From the NCBI RefSeq assembly GCF_026210795.1, contig NC_089438.1, positions 558,001 through 622,000 on the forward strand: a stretch of 64,000 nt of DNA. The letters run 5' to 3'. The DNA is from Rhizophagus irregularis. Lineage: Eukaryota; Glomeromycota; Glomeromycetes; Glomerales; Glomeraceae. A program made the translations under genes and the position numbers. Below the pieces are notes generated by a model, which was not told the origin of the DNA, ran no database searches, and worked only from the letters and a program-made list of their open reading frames with translations. Positions 12,846 to 22,771 of the stretch are shown here, piece by piece (the stretch's first letter is position 1; every line of letters begins with the position of its first letter).

Positions 12846-14013
12846 TATAATGGTGTAGTTAGCCGAAAAATTCAGCCGAAGGCGCAGTAAATTTTCGGCT
12901 AACAACACCCAGCCGAAAAAAATTCATGTTGATTTTGAATATTTTATGATTGATTCAACATCTACTATTTTCGGCTGAATATTTTCGGCTAAATACACTT
13001 TTTTTAAATAATAGTGTAGTTAGCCGAAATATCCAAATAGCAGTCATTGCTCATGTAACCTCCTAATTCACTTTATTATGGCAATAGCACCCTCTTCAAA
13101 TATATAATACATTTGCAAAGTTTAAAATCAATTTAAAATTGTTTAATTGGCTAAATTAATGATTTTCGAATCCATAATTCTGGCCGAAATTTTCTTAATT
13201 CTGGCCTAAAATTTGTTAAATTGAAAATTTCAGGTAAAATGTAACATCGTATATATACAAAATAATCTCCAAACTAAATATGAAATATATAACTTCTTGT
13301 CAGTCTCTAAGTGTTTTTTGAAATATTTTTTCAAATGTCTTTTGTTTTTTGAGTTGGATCTTAGCTAAAAATTAGTATATCAAAAATAAAAAATAATGCA
13401 AAAAACTTATAATTTGTCAAAGATAGTGAATAATATAAGACTTTAAATTAAAACAAAAAATATTTTAAAAAAATAAAATAATGTATGTATATTTTCAAAT
13501 ACAATTCAAATCCCTTAAAAAAATGTCCCTTTTTTATTTTATTTGTATAATTGTATTGTTATAGTTTTAATGGTTAAATAAACTATTCATTAATTTAAAG
13601 AACAATTAAATATTAAAAATATTTCTTTTTTACAATTAAATTACTAAAAATCTAATATTAAAGTATGATTGGACAGAAATAAATGAGTTAAAATAATAAA
13701 TATTTTGTAGTTTTATTTAATAAAAAATAATAATGCACTGTCCAAAAATAAGTATAGTAAATGTTATGTACTTCTTGTTTTCTATAATAAATAAAATTTT
13801 GTCATTATTTCATATTGTTTGCTATTTTGATATTTCGGCTAACTACACTATTATTTAAAAAAAGTGTATTTAGCCGAAAATATTCAGCCGAAAATAGTTA
13901 GATGTTGAACCAATAAAATATTCTAAATCAACATGAATTTTTTTCGGCTGGATGTTGTTAGCCGAAAATTTACTGCGCCTTCGGCTGAATTTTTTGGCTA
14001 ACTACACCATTAT
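12846..14013. mobile_element. non-autonomous DNA transposon with about 180-bp inverted repeats
   Basis: The left arm (12846-13030) and right arm (13838-14013) are long inverted copies rich in AGCCGAA/TTCGGCT motifs. The outer ends read ATAATGGTGTAGTTAGCC and its complement. The ~800-bp centre is AT-rich and non-coding. A lone copy of the terminal sequence also lies at about 12658-12700. Confidence 0.75.
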
Positions 14014-14204
14014 CCTATTTTTGCAATAAAAATAAAAAGTAAATAAATGTTCAAACAAAAAATTCTTTTTATTTTTAAGTATCTTTTCTTCTATGGTATT
14101 ATTACTTTAAAATTTAAGTAACTGCCGAGTGCTGATATTAATTGTTAAGCAATAAATAAATAACTTTATTTTTCTGAAAACATTTATTCAGTAAAAAATG
14201 ATTA

Positions 14205-14433
14205 CAGCAAATTTCAAAATATACGGGATACTTGAGAAATTTGATTGTCAGGTTGTCGGGTAGCCGGGTTACTCGGCAGTAGGTTGTTTATTAGAAAAGT
14301 ATAAATAACACGTGACGAGTATAATGAATAGTATTATATCAGATTATATAATAACCTACTGCCGAGTAACCCAGCTACCTGACAACCCGACAATCAAATT
14401 TCTCAAGTGTCCCGTATATTTTGAAATTTGCTG
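14205..14433. mobile_element. mariner-like hairpin MITE, TA target duplication
   Basis: A 229-bp near-perfect palindrome: the left arm runs from CAGCAAATTTCAAAATATAC through TTACTCGGCAGTAGG and the right arm is its complement, with about 65 bp of loop. TA flanks both ends. The terminal design matches the element at 12419-12641. Confidence 0.8.
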
Positions 14434-14576
14434 TAATATATTATAAACAACAAGATAAATTTAATAAAAATTAGCTAATTCACAAATTTTTTTAGAAAAG
14501 ATTTTTTCATGTATTTAGTATAAAAACAATAATGTTTCAGCAAATGTCCATTCGGAGAAATAGCTTTGGCGAAATG

Positions 14577-14791
14577 GGGATGGCAACGGTTATGATCATA
14601 ACCATTTAACTGACCATTTAACATTTGACCAACCATTTTTAACCATTTAACCGACTATTTAACCAATTATTTAAGTAAAATGGTATAACCTACCATTTAA
14701 CCAATTTTTAGTCGACCATAACTTAGCGTTTAAATTGCTATAACCGATTATGACCAACCATAACTGACCATAACTGACCGTTATCATCCCT
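14577..14791. mobile_element. MITE with GGGATG ends and AACCATTT microrepeats
   Basis: The left end GGGATGGCAACGGTTATGA and the right end ACCGTTATCATCCCT are inverted copies. Between them are many irregular repeats of AACCATTT/ACCATAAC. It lies directly against the end of the 12251-14579 element. Boundaries are approximate. Confidence 0.5.
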
Positions 14792-15391
14792 AGTACAAAC
14801 TATACTTTTTATTTACATTATTATTAAACAAGTATGAAAATTTTAGGCCAAATGCAAGGAAGGCTTTTATGGAAAATCAATTATAGTTTTTGACAAGATT
14901 CAACAAGAAAATTATTTATCAAAAAATCTATTGCACTTTAATTTAAAAATATTATTAAAGCCATATGTAAAACTTTCTTATCAAGTATATCTTTATAATA
15001 ATACTTTTAAATAAACATATTAACTAATTTTACATTGGTGGATTGATATTGATTATTTTTTTTAAATTGACTTTTCAGAAATTAATTTAAATATAAGTAT
15101 AATACATTTACAATATAAATGGTTATTTAAATGACTTATATAAAGAACTTTCAAAAAAGTTTAATGATCCTTTATTGAATAAACGAAACAAAAAAAATAT
15201 ATAAAAATACAGTTATAATTTAATAAAAAAATCTCAAAATTCCTATAACTATGTTATAATGTTCAATAAATTCTAGAATATAAATTCATATATTTTGCTA
15301 AATACAATACTTAATTTCATTTCAATGATGAATCAATAGCTATTTATAAACTTTACTATAATCCATCAATATGATTAAATCTAAACTGTTG
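14792..15391. other. intergenic, 3' flank of the microexon gene
   Basis: AT-rich sequence without a recognised feature. It is the downstream flank of the minus-strand kinase-like/coiled-coil gene. Confidence 0.5.
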
Positions 15392-18300
15392 CTAAATTTT
15401 TAGTTCTTTTTTTTCTTGGTCTAATTCTAATTTCAATTCATTCAAATTTTTTCTCAATGAATTTATATCTTCTGCCATCATATTAGAATTTAATTGAATT
15501 CTGGTTCCTTCCTGAGAATTAGTAGCAAATTTAAAAATTTTGTATTTATCAAGATTAAAAGAATTCAGCTTAAGAATATTTTCAATCATAAGGCAAACTT
15601 CCAACTTTTTATTTTCTTGAACAATTTTCTTTAAGGAATAATAATTTTTGTTCAACTCTAATAATCCATCATTATATTTTACAAGAATACTTTGAAATTC
15701 TTTAGTATATTTGTCAGTCAATTTAGAGGTTTTCATATCTCTGATAGAACCAATAATATTTCTTTCCTTATTAATAGAACTTTCTAAATGATTACAGCAA
15801 TTTTGTAGTTTTTTAATGGCTTCTTCTCGTAAAGTTAGGAAATCACCTTTAACTTTCAGAAAATTATTGACTTGATTGAGAACCTGTTTTTTTCTATTGG
15901 CATTATAAGAAGCTGAAGTTCTTGATAATTCTTGTTGAAGTTCATCCATCTCTTTAAGTTTAGCTTCTTTTTCTTTATGAACTTCCTCAGTATTTTTTCC
16001 ACTAGTTAATTTATTTAATGATTCTTTTTCAATTTCTTTTTTTTTATCTTGTAACTTTTTAATACGCTCTTGATCAAGGTTAATCAGTCTTTGTTCCAAT
16101 TCATTTATTTTATCTTCTTTAATCTGTAAAGCTTGAGTTAATTGCATTTTGATTTGTTCTTCAATGATTAATTTTTGTTCCAATTGAGCAATTTCCTTTT
16201 CTAACTTGGCTTTCAATTCAGTAGTAAGCTTTTGATCTTGTAAAAGATCACTCACCATATTTTGCAACTTGATTCTTTCTTGTTTTGTTTGTTTATAATT
16301 AACTTGAAACTGATTTAAACTATTTTCTAATTGCTTTTTTTGTTCAATTAAACTTTCTTTGTGAGATTTTGATTCTTGAATATTAGCTTCTATTTGAGCT
16401 AATTTTTCTTGCAATTTAGTTTCATCTTGCTTTAACTGGCTGATTTGGCCTTGAACTTGCTGGTTAATGAGTTCATTTTGTTCTAACTGTTCAGTTAAAT
16501 TGATTAAATTGCCAGCTAAGTTTTGCTTTTCATTTTGCATGTCAATAATTTGGGTTTGTAAAATATTTTCTTTTTCTGCAAATTTTTTAATCTGTTTAGC
16601 TAAATTAAGTCTCAGATTTTGATTATTATTTTGTTCAAATGTAAAATTCCTTTGTTGTAAATCAAATAATTCATTCTTTAACTTAAAATTTTCTTCTTCT
16701 GTTTGAATTAATTGTTTTTTAAATTGAGAATTTCTTTGTTGTAAATTAATTAACTCATTTTGAGAACTTTGATAATAAGTTTCAGCAATTTTTTCTAATT
16801 TAAAATTTTCTTCTTCTATTTGAATTAATTGATTTTTAAATTGATTTTGCTGAGATTTTAATTCTTGAATAATGGTTTCTGTTTGGACTAATTTATCTTG
16901 CAGAATATTTTTTTCTTGATTTAACTGACTGTTTTGTTTTAACTGTTCAGTCAACTTGCCATCTAAAGCTTGTTTTTCACTTTTCAGGTTTGTAATTTGG
17001 ATTTGTAAAGTACTTTCTTTTTTTGCCAATTCTTCATTTTGTAAAGGTGAGTTTTGTTGTAAATTAACTAATTCCATTTGAATATTTTGTAATTCGTTTT
17101 GAGAACTTTGATATTTTTGTTTTGGTTCAAGAAATCCTTGAGAACCTTCTAGAATTAGAGTTTCATTTAATTCTTTACTAGTAAAATCAAGTAAATGACT
17201 TGTATAGCATGCTTTTGGATGAGATTCTACAACAATAAGGTTATTGTTCTCAATTGGTGCATTTATAAATTCCATAATATTGCTTTTTAATTCTTCATTA
17301 ATATCTTCAATTTTCTTATCCCGAGGATAAAAAATCCAATTTTTAATAATATCTAAAACTTCTTTAGAAGATGGTCTTTTTAATGGATCTTCATCCCAGC
17401 ATTTTTTCATTAAATCTACATAAAATTGTGGAGTATTTTCAATAATTTTAGGACGTTCACCTTTACAAATACTTAAAGCAAGTTGAAGATCATGTGCTTT
17501 ATCATTAAATGGTGATATTTTAGATGTAAATTCCCACATAATTATAGAAAAACTATATATATCACTAGCTTGAGTGTAAGGTTGACCTCTTAAAATTTCA
17601 GGTGCTATGAATGGTAGAACTCCATAGATATCATTTTCTTTTAAAAAAGATTTTGCAAGTTGATATAATCCTAAATAATCACTAATAAAAATCCCATATA
17701 TATTTCCTTCATATTCGTTACATAAAATATTACCATTATGAATGTTATAATGAATAAGATCTTTTTCATGAATAATATAAAGACCCTTAATAATTTGATA
17801 TAAACAAAATAATTTTTGTTTCCAATTTTTTGTTATTTCTGTTAAACATCTTTTTAAACTATTCTTATTTGTATACTCCATTATTAATACATAATTCAAA
17901 GTGTCTGGATCCTTTGTAAATCCATATATTCTAATAATTTCATTTGAATCAATAATTTTCCACTATAAAAAATAATATTTATTAGCAAATTAGTATAAAT
18001 AAATTATAATATTAAAAAAAAGATAATATTTAATCATACTTCATTTAAAAATTCATTTAAACTTTCATCTGAATTATTAAGATAATCAAAATATTTAAAA
18101 ATTACTTCAATATTACTAAATTTAGCTTTATATATAGTACCAAATCCTCCTTTATCAAGATATTCAATATTTTCAAATTTATCATAAGGAATCCATTTTA
18201 AATCATTTTTGGAAATCAATTGATCCACAATTTTACTTCCACTAGTACCAAATCTTTAAATATAAAATGAAGTTGTATTAAAAATTAAAATTTAAAATAA

Positions 18301-21300
18301 AAAATTTACAATTAAAATTTAAATATTAAACAATATTTATTATACTTACTCTAAATAAAATTATAAAAATTTAATATAATAAATAAATAATTAATTTAAA
18401 TTTTAAATAAATAGTATATAATAACTTATAATTTACCAACTAAAAAAATTTAATTATTATGAGTAAATATTATATAATTATAATAAATTAAATACAAAAA
18501 ATATAAGATTATTATAATGTTTTTTACTTCAAATCACCGGGGGTGATCATCACCGTTGGCCAGAATTAACAAATTTTACTGGCACTATTTTTTTAATGCT
18601 GGTCGATCGTCATAATTTCAGTCATCGGTGATCATCACCCCCGGTGATAGTTAGAAAAATTCTATTATAATTAAAAAATGCAAAACTTACAGGCTAAAAT
18701 ATTTTAAATAATTTTTTAAATAAATAATTTAGTTAGTTTAAATTATATGTAAATATTTATAATAAGGCAATTTCTATTTGTACACGGGGTGTTTAAACAC
18801 GGGTCATATTAGTAAATTAAAAACGGCATTCAAAACCTTCTTTAATGCCTTAAGTAAACTTGCAGAGCAGGTGAAAATACATATATTTATCTGTAATATA
18901 ATAAGAATATAAAGTAAAAGAGTATAATGTCGGTAGCATTCAATTTCAAATTAAAACACAAAAAATTAGTCTATTAAAAATTATATTTATATGACCCGTG
19001 TACAAACACCCCGTGTAAACTTAGAAATTTTCTTTTCTTATAATAAATATAATAGAATTACTTACGTTCTAAAATATTTGAATAATTTTTTAAATAAAGA
19101 GTTTAGTTAGTTTAAATTTTATATGTAAATATTAATAGAATTACTTACGATCTAAAATATTTGAATAATTTTTTAAATAAAGAATTTAGTTAGTTTAAAT
19201 TTTATATGTAAATATTATATAAATATAATAGAATTACTTACGTTCTAAAATATTTGAATAATTTTTTAAATAAGGAAATTAGTTAGTTTAAATTATATGT
19301 AAATAATATATAAATATAATAGAATTAAATATAACTTATAACTTACTAACTAACGAAATTACAAAATAATTTTTTAAATAAAGAATTTAGTTAGTTTAAA
19401 TTTTATATGTAAATATTATATAAATATAATAGAATTACTTACAATCTAAAATATTTGAATAATTTTTTAAATAAAGAATTTAGTTAGTTTAAATTATATG
19501 TAAATAATATATAAATATAATAGAATTAAATATAACTTATAACTTACTAACTAACGAAATTACAAAATAATTTTTTAAATAAAGAATTTAGTTAGTTTAA
19601 ATTTTATATGTAAATATTATATAAATAAATAAATAACATACTCCCTATATTATTAAATAAATAATTTTTTAAATAAAGAATTTAGTTAGTTTAAATTATA
19701 TATAAATATTATATAAATATAATAGAATTACTTACGTTCTAAAATATTTTTTTTAAATAAAGAATTTAGTTAGTTTAAATTATATGTAAATATTATATAA
19801 ATATAATAGAATTACTTACGTTCTAAAATATTTGAATAATTTTTTAAATAAAGAATTTAGTTAGTTTAAATTATATATAAATATTATATAAATATAATAG
19901 AATTACTTACGTTCTAAAATATTTGAATAATTTTTTAAATAAAGAATTTAGTTAGTTTAAATTATATGTAAATATTGTATAAATATAATAGAATTACTTA
20001 CTATCTAAAATATTTGAATAATTTTTTAAATAAAGAATTTAGTTAGTTTAAATAAATAAATAAATAATTTTTTAAATAAAGAATTTAGTTAGTTTAAATT
20101 ATATATAAATATTATATAAATATAATAGAATTACTTACGTTCTAAAATATTTGAATAATTTTTTAAATAAAGAATTTAGTTAGTTTAAATTATATGTAAA
20201 TATTGTATAAATATAATAGAATTACTTACTATCTAAAATATTTGAATAATTTTTTAAATAAAGAATTTAGTTAGTTTAAATAAATAAATAAATAATTTTT
20301 TAAATAAAGAATTTAGTTAGTTTAAATTATATATAAATATTATATAAATATAATAGAATTACTTACGTTCTAAAATATTTGAATAATTTTTTAAATAAAG
20401 AATTTAGTTAGTTTAAATTATATATAAATATTGTATAAATATAATAAATTACTTACGAACTAAAATATTTGAATAATTTTTTAAATAAAGAATTTAGTTA
20501 GTTTAAATTATATGTAAATATTATATAAATATAATAGAATTACTTACGTTCTAAAATATTTGAATAATTTTTTAAATGAAGAATTTAGTTAGTTTAAATT
20601 ATATGTAAATATTGTATAAATATAATAGAATTACTTACTATCTAAAATATTTGAATAATTTTTTAAATAAAGAATTTAGTTAGTTTAAATTATATGTAAA
20701 TATTATATAAATAAATAAATAACATACTCCCTATATTATTAAACAAATAATTTTTTAAATAAAGAATTTAGTTAGTTTAAATTATATATAAATATTATAT
20801 AAATATAATAGAATTACTTACATTCTAAAATATTTGAATAATTTTTTAAATAAAGAATTTAGTTAGTTTAAATAAATAAATAAATAATTTTTTAAATAAA
20901 GAATTTAGTTAGTTTAAATTATATATAAATATTGTATAAATATAATAAATTACTTACGAACTAAAATATTTGAATAATTTTTTAAATAAAGAATTTAGTT
21001 AGTTTAAATTATATGTAAATATTATATAAATATAATAGAATTACTTACGTTCTAAAATATTTGAATAATTTTTTAAATAAAGAATTTAGTTAGTTTAAAT
21101 TATATGTAAATATTGTATAAATATAATAGAATTACTTACTATCTAAAATATTTGAATAATTTTTTAAATAATGAATTTAGTTAGTTTAAATAATATATAA
21201 ATATAATAGAATTAAATATAACTTATAACTTACTAACTAACGAAATTACAAAAATAATTTTTTAAATAAAGAATTTAGTTAGTTTAAATTATATGTAAAT

Positions 21301-22695
21301 ATTGTATAAATATAATAGAATTACTTACTATCTAAAATATTTGAATAATTTTTTAAATAAAGAATTTAGTTAGTTTAAATAAATAAATAAATAATTTTTT
21401 AAATAAAGAATTTAGTTAGTTTAAATTATATATAAATATTATATAAATATAATAGAATTACTTACGTTCTAAAATATTTGAATAATTTTTTAAATAAAGA
21501 ATTTAGTTAGTTTAAATTATATGTAAATATTATATAAATATAATAGAATTACTTACGTTCTAAAATATTTGAATAATTTTTTAAATAAAGAATTTAGTTA
21601 GTTTAAATTATATATAAATATTGTATAAATATAATAAATTACTTACGAACTAAAATATTTGAATAATTTTTTAAATAAAGAATTTGGTTAGTTTAAATTA
21701 TATGTAAATATTATATAAATATAATAGAATTACTTACGTTCTAAAATATTTGAATAATTTTTTAAATAAAGAATTTAGTTAGTTTAAATTATATGTAAAT
21801 ATTATATAAATATAATAGAATTACTTACGTTCTAAAATATTTGAATAATTTTTTAAATAAAGAATTTAGTTAGTTTAAATTATATATAAATATTATATAA
21901 ATATAATAGAATTAAATAAATAACTTATAACTTACCAACTAAAAGAAATTACATGAATAAAGAATTTTAGTTAGTTTAAATTATATGTGAATATCATATA
22001 AATATAATAAATTACTTACGATCTAAAATATTTGCATAATTTGAATAAAGAATTTAGTTAGTTTAAATTATATGTAAATATTATATAAATAAAACAAATA
22101 ACTTACACCCTGTAGCATTATTAATTAATAATAATTATAAAGTGAAGTAATTATAATCAGTTAAATAAAATATTATAATTGTATATAAAAATTAAGTATA
22201 TGCAGTAACTTACAATCTAATTATTTAAATAAATAATATTATTAGTTTAAATTATATATAAATACTTTTAAATTAATAATAAAAATTAAATACTTACTTT
22301 CTGTTATATTAATTGAAAATTTAGTTATTTAAAATATTATGTAAAATACAATAAAAAAAAATAGCTATTAACTTACCAACTATAATAATATTAATAATAA
22401 AATAAATTATTTGGTATTTTGGTTATATAAAATAATAGAAGTAAGTAATTTAATTATCATTCCGATTATAAGATAACCTATTACTTACGAGCTAATATAG
22501 TGAAATAATTTTTAGAAATAGTTCAAAAATTTAAATATAATTTACAAGCAGTTAAATAATTTTCTTACCTTCATCTTTCTCAGTTTTTGAAACTAGTTTC
22601 ATTATATTGCAAATTTATTTTAGAGCAATTTCAATTTGTATTAGATATCTATATTCATGTTATATGCTTTTACCTTTATCGTTACTTTGACCCAT
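15392..22695 (-). CDS. kinase-like/coiled-coil protein with 3-nt exon array (981 residues as modelled)
   Basis: Exons in order: 22695-22674 (starting MGQSNDK), 22592-22569, then 38 exons of 3 nt (22491 down to 18437), one of 1 nt at 18350, then 18253-18040 and 17962-15392. All borders are AG/GT, the joined length is 2946 nt and no stop occurs. Residues 16-54 come from the microexons and are rich in Gln, Leu, His, Lys and Asn. The kinase-like domain spans about 75-340: Gly loop LDKGGFGTIYKA, candidate lysine in VIFKYF, APE motif FIAPEILRG. The catalytic HRD reads HYN (residue 198), and the DFG region reads SDYLGL with an extra residue, so it is probably a pseudokinase. The family motif HPKACYTSHLLDF follows near residue 370. 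A long Gln/Glu/Lys coiled coil fills the rest. The two 3' exons are certain. The 5' part is inferred from splice signals, phase and similarity and needs transcript data. Without it, the kinase exon has no ATG start. Confidence 0.75.
18534..18647. mobile_element. MITE with TCACCGGGGGTGATCATC ends, inside an intron
   Basis: About 114 bp with inverted ends TCACCGGGGGTGATCATCAC and the complement. A diverged second copy lies at 56598-56703 in the opposite orientation. Similarity continues a few bases into the flanks (ACTTCAAA, TAGTTAGAAA), so the true element may be slightly longer. It sits in the intron between the microexons at 18691 and 18437. Confidence 0.75.
18769..19029. mobile_element. MITE with TACACGGGGTGTTT ends, inside an intron
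   Basis: Inverted ends: left AATTTCTATTTGTACACGGG, continuing GTGTTTAAACACGGGTCATA; right is the complement (ATGACCCGTGTACAAACACC...). About 260 bp. It lies in the intron between the microexons at 19066 and 18691, making that intron longer than the others without touching its splice sites. Confidence 0.7.
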
Positions 22696-22763
22696 TACTA
22701 AATAATTTTATCGGAATTCTTCCTAAAAAATAGAGTAAATACAATTAAACGCCTTTATTCGAG

Positions 22764-22771
22764 TATATATA
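22764..22771 (-). promoter_or_regulatory. TATA box of the microexon gene
   Basis: On the minus strand the sequence CTATATATAC lies about 70 nt upstream of the modelled ATG (22695). This supports the first exon being a real 5' end. Other genes in the window have a TATA element at similar distance. Confidence 0.55.

Larger units (their letters stand above)
12251..14579. mobile_element. outer DNA transposon hosting nested insertions
   Basis: Short inverted terminal sequences bound the region. On the left (12251-12310) are GCCATTTC and TTTCGCCAAAG words. On the right (about 14540-14579) are their complements, CTTTGGCGAAATGG, preceded by ATTCGGAGAAAT. Three further palindromic elements (12419-12641, 12846-14013, 14205-14433) lie inside. 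No transposase frame is present, so the element is non-autonomous. The outer boundary is less certain than those of the inner elements. Confidence 0.5.
18350..22491 (-). repeat. tandem array of introns separated by 3-nt exons
   Basis: The core (about 19020-21960) is a tandem repeat, usual period 91 bp, with some longer spacings where a unit lost its splice sites. Read on the minus strand, each unit has donor GTAAGTAATTC, an ACTAACT branch-point-like motif and acceptor TATTTTAG, with three bases before the next donor. The triplet start positions are: AAC at 21829, 21738, 21557, 21466, 21049, 20548, 20367, 20139, 19911, 19820, 19736, 19242, 19066; ATA at 21329, 21140, 20639, 20230, 20002; TTC at 21647, 20958, 20457; TTA at 21234, 19548, 19347; TTG at 22377, 21936, 18437; GGA at 20728, 19642; ATT at 22214, 19443; ATC at 22020, 19149; and single AAA 22298, CTC 22489, GGT 22107, AAT 20822, CCT 18691. 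A 1-nt exon (A) is at 18350. The end units differ strongly in intron sequence yet keep the same AG-3 nt-GT spacing. Confidence 0.85.

Noticed and set aside
18034-18228. Separate 64-residue kinase N-lobe gene starting at GTG 18228
   Set aside because: The frame is open and similar to the family further upstream to 18253, has no ATG, and ends at a donor that joins in phase to the next exon.
18350-22491. CRISPR array or simple centromeric satellite
   Set aside because: The unit is almost identical throughout, without 30-40 nt unique spacers, and this is eukaryotic DNA. A plain satellite does not explain conserved AG-3 nt-GT spacing in units with unrelated flanks, nor the matching phase.
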